This document shows positions 22,972 through 30,862 of a stretch of DNA of 33,366 nucleotides, in pieces. The stretch lies in contig JAFUQQ010000052.1 in assembly GCA_017472285.1 (NCBI GenBank), positions 1 through 33,366 of the forward strand. Direction: 5' to 3'. This DNA is from Clostridia bacterium (GTDB taxonomy: Bacteria > Bacillota > Clostridia > Oscillospirales > CAG-272). The position numbers and the translations under genes were made by a program. The notes under the pieces are model-generated. The model searched no databases, was not told the DNA's origin, and saw nothing but the letters and a program-made list of their open reading frames with translations. Positions within the stretch are counted from its first letter, which is position 1; each line of letters begins with the position of its first letter.

Positions 22972-23008
22972 AAAAGCTGTGAATGAATCACAATTCGCAG
23001 CTTTTTTT
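22972..23008 (+). terminator. Intrinsic terminator after wecB
   Basis: AAAAGCTGTGAAT and ATTCGCAGCTTTT pair with one G-T, loop of 8 nt, then a T tract. Confidence 0.85.
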
Positions 23009-23030
23009 CCGTGATAAATACGGTTCTATA

Positions 23031-23039
23031 TGGTATACT
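23031..23039 (+). promoter_or_regulatory. Extended -10 promoter of rtcB
   Basis: TGG-TATACT, 32 bp before the rtcB start. No good -35 at 17 bp; the TGG before several other -10 boxes here suggests the extended -10 form is used. Confidence 0.45.
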
Positions 23040-23070
23040 ATGCTTGTAAAAACAAGAAAGGAGAAATCAT

Positions 23071-24279
23071 ATGATCGAAATCAAAGGAAAATATAATACC
23101 GCAAAATGTTATACGGATATTTTGGAGGATGCAGCGCGCGAACAGATCACTTCGGTCTGTGATATCCCTGCTTATGCGAACGCAAAAATCAGAATCATGC
23201 CCGATGTTCATGCGGGAATGGGTTGCACGATCGGGACGACGATGACGGTTTCCGATAAAATCGCGCCTTCTTTGGTCGGCGTTGATATCGGATGTGGGAT
23301 GTATACGCTGAATCTTGGCAAAATCGATATCGATATGAAGTCGTTTGATGAAGCGGTGCACACGATTCCTTGCGGTATGAACGTTTGGGAAGGACGAAAA
23401 GAACATTTTGATCTGACGGTACTTAAATGTTACCGTGAACTTAAAGATACAAGACGTTTGGAAAGAAGCCTCGGTACGCTCGGCGGCGGTAATCATTTCA
23501 TTGAAATTGATGAAGCAGAAGACGGCACAAAATATCTCGTCATTCATTCGGGTAGTAGAAATCTCGGAAAACAGGTCGCGGAGCATTATCAGGGAATTGC
23601 CGTCGACCTCAATTGCGGCAAAGAAGAATATTTTCGGAAAAGAGAAGAAATCATCCGCACGTATAAAGCAGACGGAAGAAGAAGTGAGATTCAGAAAACA
23701 TTAAAGAAAATGGAAGCGGAATGGTATGCAAAAGAACCGTCGCTTCCGCCCGCGCTTTGTTATCTTTACGGAACGTACATGGATGATTATATGCATGACG
23801 TGGATATCTGTCAGAAATTCGCTCTGAGAAACCGTGAGAAAATGGCGGAAATCATTCTTTCCTTGACAGGTCTTACGGTGCTGGATGCGTTCCATACCAT
23901 TCATAATTATATTGACGTACAGGAAATGATTCTTCGAAAAGGTGCGGTTTCTGCAAAAGCGGGCGAAAAACTCCTGATTCCGATCAATATGCGTGACGGT
24001 AGCTTGCTTTGCGTTGGCAAGGGAAATCCCGATTGGAATTGTTCCGCACCGCACGGAGCCGGCAGACTGATGTCCCGCAGAACCGCCCGCGAACAGTTGA
24101 CAATGGCGGAATATGAAAAAGAGATGGCGGGAATTTATACCACCTGTATTTCTCCCGATACGCTTGATGAATCCCCGATGGCATATAAAAATATCGAGGA
24201 AATTATTATGCATATCGAGCCGACGGCTGAGATTATGTTCCGTATGAAACCGATCTATAATTTCAAAGCATCGGAATGA
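23071..24279 (+). CDS. rtcB: RtcB-family RNA ligase
   Basis: A 402-residue RtcB protein, which joins RNA 2',3'-cyclic phosphate or 3'-phosphate ends to 5'-hydroxyl ends using GTP and Mn2+. Metal ligands are visible: Asp and His in MPDVHAG, Cys75 in GVDIGCG, His in GGGNHFIE and IHSGSRN. His328 in APHGAGR is the position guanylylated in characterised enzymes. GAAAGGAG precedes the ATG. No archease, RtcA or release-factor PrfH gene is next to it. Instead a DNA-glycosylase-like gene follows after 12 bp, with the same strand and likely the same transcript. Confidence 0.95.
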   Translation: MIEIKGKYNTAKCYTDILEDAAREQITSVCDIPAYANAKIRIMPDVHAGMGCTIGTTMTVSDKIAPSLVGVDIGCGMYTLNLGKIDIDMKSFDEAVHTIPCGMNVWEGRKEHFDLTVLKCYRELKDTRRLERSLGTLGGGNHFIEIDEAEDGTKYLVIHSGSRNLGKQVAEHYQGIAVDLNCGKEEYFRKREEIIRTYKADGRRSEIQKTLKKMEAEWYAKEPSLPPALCYLYGTYMDDYMHDVDICQKFALRNREKMAEIILSLTGLTVLDAFHTIHNYIDVQEMILRKGAVSAKAGEKLLIPINMRDGSLLCVGKGNPDWNCSAPHGAGRLMSRRTAREQLTMAEYEKEMAGIYTTCISPDTLDESPMAYKNIEEIIMHIEPTAEIMFRMKPIYNFKASE

Positions 24280-24291
24280 AAGGATTTGAAA

Positions 24292-24759
24292 ATGCTTGTC
24301 ACACACCCTTTTGAACCTATATTTGATCGAAATTCAAAAATACTGATCCTCGGGAGCTTACCATCCGTGCGTTCGCGCGCGGATGGGTTTTACTACAGTC
24401 ATCCGCAAAATCGTTTTTGGAAACTGATGGCACGTCTGTTTCAGACAGATATTCCACAGACGATTGAAGATAAAAAATCGTTTTTGCTGCGTCACGGCAT
24501 CGCGCTTTGGGATGTGATCGCTTCCTGTGAGATTGAAAATTCGGCGGACAGTACAATTCGCAATGCTATCCCTAACGATCTTTCCCGTATTTTTGAAAAA
24601 GCAGATATCCGTTCGATCTATACGAACGGAAAAACTGCGGATAAATTATATCGGAAATATAACCAAAGAGAAGCGGTCTGTCTGCCGTCAACGAGTCCTG
24701 CGAATGCCGCATGGACAATAGAAAAATTGGAATCCACTTGGAAAGTGATTTTACCATGA
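24292..24759 (+). CDS. Hypoxanthine-DNA glycosylase-like protein (UDG family 6)
   Basis: A 155-residue protein of the uracil-DNA-glycosylase superfamily, best matching the DNA-deoxyinosine glycosylase group. The N-terminal active-site region reads LILGSLPSVRSR then FYYSHPQNRFWK, with the Asn expected to activate water. The C-terminal motif LPSTSPANA corresponds to the DNA-binding loop. It would remove deaminated adenine (hypoxanthine) from DNA. The ATG at 24292 is 7 nt after AAAGGA; a TTG two codons earlier is less likely. It lies between rtcB and a FliB-like gene in a close-set run of genes. Mug-type mismatch glycosylase is the alternative. Confidence 0.82.
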   Translation: MLVTHPFEPIFDRNSKILILGSLPSVRSRADGFYYSHPQNRFWKLMARLFQTDIPQTIEDKKSFLLRHGIALWDVIASCEIENSADSTIRNAIPNDLSRIFEKADIRSIYTNGKTADKLYRKYNQREAVCLPSTSPANAAWTIEKLESTWKVILP

Positions 24760-24775
24760 AAGGAAGTTTTTACAT

Positions 24776-25702
24776 ATGAAATTGATCGCGCCCGATTATT
24801 ACCCTTTGTTTTCCTGTATCGCAGACAAATGTAAACATAGTTGTTGTATCGGTTGGGAGATCGATATCGATGCAGAAACGCTTGAAACATATAAAAACGT
24901 ACAGGGCGATTTCGGCAAACGCTTGCGTGAGGGAATCGATGAAATGGACGGTACGGCTTGTTTTCATCTTTGCGAAGATGAACGCTGTCCTTTTCTGAAT
25001 GAAAAAGGACTTTGTGATATCATTCTGAATCTCGGAGAAGATGCACTCTCACAAATTTGTACCGACCACCCCCGTTTCTGTTCGTTTTATTCCGATCGAA
25101 CCGAGATCGGACTTGGACTTTGCTGTGAAGAAGCGGGACGTATCATCCTTTCGCATCAGAAAAAAACGGAACTGATCGTTCTGGATGATGACGGCGGAGA
25201 TGAAATGCCGTCCGATGATGATATCTTATTTGCAATTCTTCGTTCCAAACTCTTTTCTATCGCGCAAAACAGAGAAAAAACACTTGACGAACGAATGAAA
25301 GATATTCTTTCGCTTTTCGGAACTCAAATTCCGAAAAGAAGTTTTCGGGAATGGGTCGATATTTATTTTTCATTGGATCGTATGGACGATTCATGGAGCG
25401 AACTTCTGGAAAAGGCAAAGACTTTTGACGGAGAACCGCTCACATTTGAGGATGAAATCCCCTTTGAACAACTTCTCGTATATTTTATCTACCGTCACCT
25501 TTCCGATATGGAAACAGATGCGGAAAAAATCGCATCCTTTGCGGTGCTCAGTGTTTGGTTTATCCGTATGCTTTGTGCGGTATGGCAAAAAACGTACGGC
25601 ACTTTGGATATGAATGCTCTTGTCGAAATTTGCAGACTTTATTCCTCCGAAATCGAATATTCCGAGGAAAATACAAGCGCACTACTGGAGGAATGGTTAT
25701 GA
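24776..25702 (+). CDS. FliB-like cysteine-rich protein (flagellin lysine-N-methylase family)
   Basis: A 308-residue protein whose first 130 residues hold many conserved cysteines: FSCIADKCKHSCCIGWEID, CFHLCEDERCPF, LCDI, ICTDHPRFC and GLCCEEAGR. This pattern is that of the FliB family, named for lysine methylation of Salmonella flagellin and probably binding an iron-sulfur cluster. The rest is acidic and helical. No flagellar gene is present, so the substrate may be another protein; the family name should not be taken as function. AAGGAAG lies before the ATG. Its stop overlaps the next start (ATGA). Confidence 0.72.
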   Translation: MKLIAPDYYPLFSCIADKCKHSCCIGWEIDIDAETLETYKNVQGDFGKRLREGIDEMDGTACFHLCEDERCPFLNEKGLCDIILNLGEDALSQICTDHPRFCSFYSDRTEIGLGLCCEEAGRIILSHQKKTELIVLDDDGGDEMPSDDDILFAILRSKLFSIAQNREKTLDERMKDILSLFGTQIPKRSFREWVDIYFSLDRMDDSWSELLEKAKTFDGEPLTFEDEIPFEQLLVYFIYRHLSDMETDAEKIASFAVLSVWFIRMLCAVWQKTYGTLDMNALVEICRLYSSEIEYSEENTSALLEEWL

Positions 25703-26253
25703 CTCCCGAAGAAGCTTATTTTCATATGATCCTTTTGCGGACGGGGCACACGGATGTTTATGACGATTGGCTGAATACATATCTTGAAAAAGAAGACCCG
25801 CTCAGCGATATCGTTTTGTCGCTTTCGTTTTGTGATACTCTTGATAAAACGATCGATTGTCTATATGATTATACCATTGACAAAAAACTTAATATGCAAA
25901 TAGTCGCGGATCATTTTCGTCTTTATGTGAAAGAGCGGTATGAAAACGGTTCTATGATGGCGGGGGATTGTATCGCGGCGTTTTATTCGTTTCTGCCGGA
26001 CGATGAAAATCGCCATGAAAAACCTTGGTCGTTTTGGGAATCCCTTTCGGATTGTTATTGGTATGCTTGCTCAAGCGTGGATGATATGAATATGCCGTTG
26101 CCTGGGTCCTTGGAAAAAGCACTCGCTATCTATCTTGAAATGGGGAAAATTACAGAATTGGATTGCATACATTATTTGAATTTTTCCCAAGATACAGAAA
26201 GCAAAGAAACCTTTTTTCAAAAGATCATCCGCGTCTTTTTTAAGAGAAAATAA
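25699..26253 (+). CDS. Unknown protein coupled to the FliB-like gene
   Basis: A 184-residue protein that I do not recognise. It is acidic and rich in aromatic residues (FYSFLPDDE, WSFWESLSDCYWYAC), probably helical, with a basic C-terminus (VFFKRK). It has no signal peptide or membrane segment. The ATG at 25699 overlaps the preceding stop and is 7 nt after GGAGG; the open frame extends further upstream, but that part overlaps the FliB-like gene and the ATG at 25693 is too close to the ribosome site. The overlap suggests the two proteins act together. Confidence 0.75.
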   Translation: MTPEEAYFHMILLRTGHTDVYDDWLNTYLEKEDPLSDIVLSLSFCDTLDKTIDCLYDYTIDKKLNMQIVADHFRLYVKERYENGSMMAGDCIAAFYSFLPDDENRHEKPWSFWESLSDCYWYACSSVDDMNMPLPGSLEKALAIYLEMGKITELDCIHYLNFSQDTESKETFFQKIIRVFFKRK

Positions 26254-26277
26254 AAGCGTATATTCCTGCAAAAACCA

Positions 26278-26306
26278 TTGCTTTTTCGGAAAATTGTTGG
26301 TATAAT
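26278..26306 (+). promoter_or_regulatory. Promoter of the GH31 gene
   Basis: TTGCTT (26278-26283), 17 bp, TATAAT (26301-26306) with TGG in front. Confidence 0.72.
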
Positions 26307-26344
26307 GAAAGAAAAAAGGCTTTCAAGAAAGGACTTGCAAATAT

Positions 26345-28738
26345 ATGTTGGATTCTCATTTGATTGCAAAGACAAGACCTGCGGTTCGTCCCGAAAATAT
26401 CGTTCTGATCGGTGATATCCGTGTCAGCGTTCTTGCGGACAGGCTTTTCCGTATCGAGATCGATGAAAAACGCGAATTTTGCGATGAAGCAACGGAAGCG
26501 GTCTGGTTCCGTGATATGCATCCCGTTGCATTTGACGTGGATAACGATGGGGAAGAAGTCCGTATCAAAACGGAGCGTGTCACGCTCGTCGTCAAGAAAA
26601 ATTTCGTTAGAAGCTACGTTGATATCGACGGCGAAAGACTTCCGATCACCAATGATGGTAATTTGCTCGGCACGATCTCTACGCTCGACAACTGCGACGG
26701 CGATGAATACGTGGATTACAAAACCGGAGAAAGAACCAAAATCAAGCTCGGAAAAGGTGTCGTATCCAGAAGCGGTGTTGCCGTTCTGGATTATACCCAT
26801 TCTTCTGTTCTGAAAAAAGACGGTCTGATCACCAAGGAAAGAAACGATTCTTTGGATATTTACGTTTTTGCTTACGGTCATGATTACAGAGCCGCTGTGA
26901 AGGCTTTTTATATGATCTGCGGCAATACGCCTTTGATCCCCCGTTATGCGCTCGGTAACTGGTGGAGCCGTTATTATCCTTACTCCGAAGAAGAATATAT
27001 GAACGTCGTGGAGCGTATGGAAGACCGTGATATTCCGATCACCGTTGCAACGGTGGATATGGACTGGCATTGGAATACCCGAAATCTGAAAGACAAGCCC
27101 GGCATCGAAGATAAAATGCCTTTGGAAGAAAGAACTGATAAACCATACGGCGGTTCTTCCGGTTGGACAGGTTATAGCTGGAATACCGATCTTTTCCCCG
27201 ATTATAAGCGTTTTCTGAAAAAATTGCATGACAAAAATCTGCATACGACCTTGAATCTCCATCCCGCAACGGGTGTCCGTTTCTTTGAAGATATGTATGA
27301 AGAAATGGCAAAGGAAATGGGTATCGATCCCGAATCGGAGATCTGTATCCGTCCCGATTTCTCTTCTGACCGTTTCATCAATGCGTATTTCAAGCTTTTG
27401 CATAAGCCTTATGAGCGTGACGGTGTCGATTTCTGGTGGATCGACTGGCAGCAAGGTCCGCGCGCAAAGGCGTTGGGTATCGATATCATGTGGGTGCTCA
27501 ATCATTATCATACCTTGGATAACGCCAAGGACAAGCAATTCCCGCTGATTCTTTCCCGTTATTCCGGTATCGGCGCGCACCGTTATCCGCTCGGCTTTTC
27601 GGGTGATACTTATATTACATGGAAAACACTTGCATATCTGCCGTATTTCACGACGAATGCTTCCAATATCGGCTTCACATGGTGGAGCCATGATATCGGC
27701 GGACATCAGCAGGGTGTCAAGGACAATGAGCTTTACGTTCGTTCCGTTCAGTTTGGTGTATTCAGCCCGATCAACCGTTTGCATTGTACCATCACACCGC
27801 ATATGACCAAAGAACCTTCTTATTATATGAACGGTACGGGTTATATCGCGGAAGAATTTATGCGTTTGCGTCATCAGATGATTCCGTTCCTCTATTCCGC
27901 GTCCGTGGAAACAACGGAAAAGGGTCTTGCCCTGATGGAACCGATGTATTATGAATATCCCGAAGAAGAAAAGGCTTATGCATATACTTCTCAGTATATG
28001 TTCGGCGGTCAGCTTCTCGTTGCGCCCGTCGTCACAAAAGGCGATAAGCATCATATGGCAAAAACACGCGTATGGCTTCCCGAAGGCAAATGGACGGATA
28101 TCTTCACGGGTAACGAATATCAGGGCGGTAAAGAAATCGATATGATTCGTTTTATGGATTCGATTCCCGTTCTTGCCAAAGAAGGCGGTTTCTTCGTGCT
28201 TGACGGCAGAAAATATACCAACAGCACGGAGCTTCCCGATATACTCAAAGTCATGGCGTTCAACGGCAACGGTGAATATACGCTTCATGAAGACGACGAA
28301 CAGGGAAGAATGGATACGAGATTCGTTTCCGAGGAAACAGACGGTAAACAGACGGTCACAATCCTTGCGAAAGGAAAAGAATGTGTTCCCGAAAGAAAAA
28401 TGCGTCTGGAATTCCGTAATATCCGCAAAGGTAACGCGGTCGTTTATGCTGACGGTGTTCGTATCGATGCGCAGGTTAAGACAGACGGTTATCTGGTCGT
28501 AACGATTCCTGCCGTCCGTTACGGTGTTACTTACACGGTCGAGGCGGAAATCATTTCCGATGAAAGAGCGGAAAGAAAACGTTTCTTTGACTTATTGACA
28601 CGCATCGAAATTCCGCATTCCGAAAAAGATACTATCCTGCATCAATGCCGCAATGGAAATGATGCGGTCATCGAAACGATCCGTAGCAGTAAGATTCTTA
28701 CGGAAAATCAAAAACTTTATCTGTGTGAAATTTTATGA
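26345..28738 (+). CDS. GH31 family glycosidase (alpha-glucosidase type)
   Basis: A 797-residue GH31 enzyme without a signal peptide, so cytoplasmic; likely substrates are alpha-linked gluco-oligosaccharides. Family landmarks are NWWSRYYPYSEEEY, DMDWHWN, the nucleophile Asp367 in FWWIDWQQG, the probable acid/base Asp421 in GFSGDTYITW, and WWSHDIGGH. C-terminal beta domains and a short extra helical tail of about 50 residues follow. GH31 also contains alpha-xylosidases and other specificities, which cannot be told apart here. No transporter or sugar regulator is adjacent. It has its own promoter and terminator. GAAAGGA lies 11 nt before the ATG. Confidence 0.92.
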   Translation: MLDSHLIAKTRPAVRPENIVLIGDIRVSVLADRLFRIEIDEKREFCDEATEAVWFRDMHPVAFDVDNDGEEVRIKTERVTLVVKKNFVRSYVDIDGERLPITNDGNLLGTISTLDNCDGDEYVDYKTGERTKIKLGKGVVSRSGVAVLDYTHSSVLKKDGLITKERNDSLDIYVFAYGHDYRAAVKAFYMICGNTPLIPRYALGNWWSRYYPYSEEEYMNVVERMEDRDIPITVATVDMDWHWNTRNLKDKPGIEDKMPLEERTDKPYGGSSGWTGYSWNTDLFPDYKRFLKKLHDKNLHTTLNLHPATGVRFFEDMYEEMAKEMGIDPESEICIRPDFSSDRFINAYFKLLHKPYERDGVDFWWIDWQQGPRAKALGIDIMWVLNHYHTLDNAKDKQFPLILSRYSGIGAHRYPLGFSGDTYITWKTLAYLPYFTTNASNIGFTWWSHDIGGHQQGVKDNELYVRSVQFGVFSPINRLHCTITPHMTKEPSYYMNGTGYIAEEFMRLRHQMIPFLYSASVETTEKGLALMEPMYYEYPEEEKAYAYTSQYMFGGQLLVAPVVTKGDKHHMAKTRVWLPEGKWTDIFTGNEYQGGKEIDMIRFMDSIPVLAKEGGFFVLDGRKYTNSTELPDILKVMAFNGNGEYTLHEDDEQGRMDTRFVSEETDGKQTVTILAKGKECVPERKMRLEFRNIRKGNAVVYADGVRIDAQVKTDGYLVVTIPAVRYGVTYTVEAEIISDERAERKRFFDLLTRIEIPHSEKDTILHQCRNGNDAVIETIRSSKILTENQKLYLCEIL

Positions 28739-28742
28739 AAAG

Positions 28743-28776
28743 AAAAAACAGTGCGATGAAAATCGCGCTGTTTTTT
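28743..28776 (+). terminator. Intrinsic terminator after the GH31 gene
   Basis: AAAAAACAGTGCGAT-GAAA-ATCGCGCTGTTTTTT, 15-bp stem with one G-T and a GAAA loop. Confidence 0.92.
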
Positions 28777-28777
28777 C

Positions 28778-28806
28778 TTGCATATTGTCAAAATTTGTGT
28801 TATACT
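28778..28806 (+). promoter_or_regulatory. Promoter of the NERD gene
   Basis: TTGCAT (28778-28783), 17 bp, TATACT (28801-28806), starting 2 bp after the GH31 terminator. Confidence 0.6.
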
Positions 28807-28849
28807 AATAGTACAAAAATCAATGTCGAATTTTGGAGATATATGCTAA

Positions 28850-29533
28850 ATGTTGAAGGGTATTTTTTTGGAAATAAAAACAGAACTGCTTTTTTGGAGC
28901 ATGATGTTCTTCTTCTTTCTCTTTTTGATCCGTATATGCCATGTTCTCGTTCTGAAATTGAAAGATAGGGAAAAACAAAGCGAAAGAAAAACAAAAGAAG
29001 ATTCCATTGTCATCGGCAAAAAAGGAGAAACAGAGGTTTTCCGAGTTCTTGAAAAGACACATTCCTCTCATAAAAAGATCATCAATGATATCGTTGTCAA
29101 AACAGCCAATGATGAAATGAGTCAGATCGATCATATCTTAATCAACGAAGCAGGAATATTTGTGATCGAGACGAAAAATTATAAAGGTGCGATCTATGGT
29201 TCGGATGCTGGACTTCATTGGACACAGTATCTCAACGGAAAAAAATTCAAATTTTATAATCCCGTCAAGCAGAACGCTTCTCATACGAAACGCTTGAAAA
29301 AGATTTTGGGCGATATTTATCCGTATTATTCCGTTATCGTTTTCGTTAAAAACAATACAAGAAAGATTAATATCGATAATGTGATCAATCTGGAAGATCT
29401 CGCACATTATATCGATGCCCATCATGATAAAAAATTGAGTCGTGATGAGATCACCTGTATTTATAAACGCTTGCGGAAAATGAAGAAGAAAAAATATAAA
29501 CATAAATTATGGGAAGGCGGACAGGCGGCTTGA
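28850..29533 (+). CDS. Membrane-anchored NERD-domain protein
   Basis: A 227-residue protein with one N-terminal membrane segment (about residues 11-36, FFFFLFLIRI core), a charged linker, and a NERD (nuclease-related) domain. The domain shows GKKGETEVFRVL, the nuclease-like core QIDHILI...GIFVIETKNYKG and NPVKQN. These residues match the restriction-endonuclease-like fold, so a nuclease activity is possible but unproven; the biological role of NERD proteins is poorly defined. The C-terminus is very basic (RKMKKKKYKHK), consistent with nucleic-acid contact. GGAG lies 11 nt before the ATG. A single gene with its own promoter and a shared bidirectional terminator. Confidence 0.85.
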   Translation: MLKGIFLEIKTELLFWSMMFFFFLFLIRICHVLVLKLKDREKQSERKTKEDSIVIGKKGETEVFRVLEKTHSSHKKIINDIVVKTANDEMSQIDHILINEAGIFVIETKNYKGAIYGSDAGLHWTQYLNGKKFKFYNPVKQNASHTKRLKKILGDIYPYYSVIVFVKNNTRKINIDNVINLEDLAHYIDAHHDKKLSRDEITCIYKRLRKMKKKKYKHKLWEGGQAA

Positions 29534-29551
29534 ATCATTTCCCATAAGATC

Positions 29552-29583
29552 AAAAACCGTTCCGTATATACGGAACGGTTTTT
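29552..29583. terminator. Bidirectional terminator
   Basis: AAAAACCGTTCCGTA and TACGGAACGGTTTTT form a perfect 15-bp stem with a 2-nt apex, between the convergent NERD and radical SAM genes. Confidence 0.93.
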
Positions 29584-29596
29584 GAATATCGTTCAA
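29582..29596. repeat. Dispersed 15-bp palindrome, intergenic copy
   Basis: On the - strand TTGAACGATATTCAA, one base after the stop of the radical SAM gene; identical to the copy inside wecB at 22093-22107. Confidence 0.5.
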
Positions 29597-29597
29597 A

Positions 29598-30851
29598 TTA
29601 TAATTGTATTTCTTTAGGAAAGGCTTCTTTGCGCATGACGCTCCACATTTTGTCGATATACGCAAGCGTATAAAAATTTTCGTAATAATGATAATAGAAA
29701 GCACCCTTTTTCGTCATGGTATAAACACCGTCTTTTTCCGTGATAAATCCGAGCATTTTGGCTATCAAAAGCTCAAAACCGTATGCTTTTTGCAGCGGTA
29801 TATCGAAAAACCGTTCAAAATCGCGGGAATCCACTTTGGTACTATATGCCGTCCAGAAAAGATAATAGACCATGCGTTGATATTTTGTGAAACGGATCGT
29901 CAGAGAAGTCGGAAGCTTTCTGCTCTCGATGCGTTTGCAATATTCTTCGACAGAAAATGTATTGATCTTGAAGCTGTCTTTTAAAAGTGTCGTTGCGGAA
30001 CAGCCGAACCCGAGGAAATGATCTCTCGTCATGGAGGAATATTTTGCGCCTTTGGTATTCGAAAATGTCCAGATGGAATCACGGTGATATCCCTTTTTTG
30101 AACAATATTCAGTGATTGAATCAAGCAAGGAGCGTTTTTCTTTTTTTGCCATAGCGGGCACGCGGCTTTCCGTAAACGTGAAATCAATAAAGGGATAAAC
30201 GGCGATATGATTTGCGCCATGAGAAAATGCGATATCGATATCATTTTTCAGATCGGCAAAGGTTTGTTGCGGCAAGGCAAAAATAAAATCCATGGAAACC
30301 GTTTCAAAAGGGATTTGTTCCAAAACTTGCGCGATTTTTTCCGTATCAACGGTTTTTCGTCCGAGGATTTTCTGATATTTCGGCTGAAATGATTGGATAC
30401 CGATGCTGATTTTCGTGATTCCTGCATCTTTCAACGTCTGCAAAGTCGAAACGGTTACGTTTTCAGGGTGAAGCTCCGCACCGATCCCTTCTGTAATGAT
30501 AAAATATCGCTTTAAAACGGAAATGATCTCACCGAGTCTGTCCGCCGCAAGCGCGGGAGTGCCGCCTCCGAAATAAAGACTCGTTACCCGTTTTTTGTAT
30601 TTCAACCTACTGCCGACAATTTGAATTTCGTTCAAAAGTGCATCGATATAGGTATCGCATTTTTCTTTCGTATAGATTTCTTTGCAGTACGGACAGAATT
30701 TGCAGATACTTTTACAGAAGGGAATGTGTACGTAAAGTCCGAGGTTTTCAAGCTCGGTGAACGGGAGCATCTGATCGTATTCATTGGTAAAGAGAAACGG
30801 CTTTGGCGTTCTGGTCAGCCACGTCCGCGTGATATTCGTGATAAAACTCAT
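29598..30851 (-). CDS. HemN/HemW-like radical SAM protein
   Basis: A 417-residue radical SAM enzyme related to oxygen-independent coproporphyrinogen oxidase and HemW. The cluster motif lies in YVHIPFC with CX3CX2C at Cys46, Cys50 and Cys53, followed by an extra Cys56 (CPYCK). YFGGGTPAL, HPENV and IGIQSFQPKYQ are family stretches, and FLGFGCSA lies further on. The C-terminal third resembles the HemN tail. No haem-synthesis genes are near, so haem-related function is doubtful; related proteins include methyltransferases and haem chaperones. AGGTGA precedes the start, 11 bp after the second radical SAM gene, so the two form an operon. Confidence 0.85.
   Translation of the reverse strand: MSFITNITRTWLTRTPKPFLFTNEYDQMLPFTELENLGLYVHIPFCKSICKFCPYCKEIYTKEKCDTYIDALLNEIQIVGSRLKYKKRVTSLYFGGGTPALAADRLGEIISVLKRYFIITEGIGAELHPENVTVSTLQTLKDAGITKISIGIQSFQPKYQKILGRKTVDTEKIAQVLEQIPFETVSMDFIFALPQQTFADLKNDIDIAFSHGANHIAVYPFIDFTFTESRVPAMAKKEKRSLLDSITEYCSKKGYHRDSIWTFSNTKGAKYSSMTRDHFLGFGCSATTLLKDSFKINTFSVEEYCKRIESRKLPTSLTIRFTKYQRMVYYLFWTAYSTKVDSRDFERFFDIPLQKAYGFELLIAKMLGFITEKDGVYTMTKKGAFYYHYYENFYTLAYIDKMWSVMRKEAFPKEIQL
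30621..30635. repeat. Dispersed 15-bp palindrome, coding copy
   Basis: On the - strand TTGAACGAAATTCAA, in frame in the HemN-like gene, read as Leu-Asn-Glu-Ile-Gln. The copies at 20918 and 22093 are read in frame as LNSIQ and LNDIQ. Confidence 0.45.
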
Positions 30852-30862
30852 AATTCACCTGA

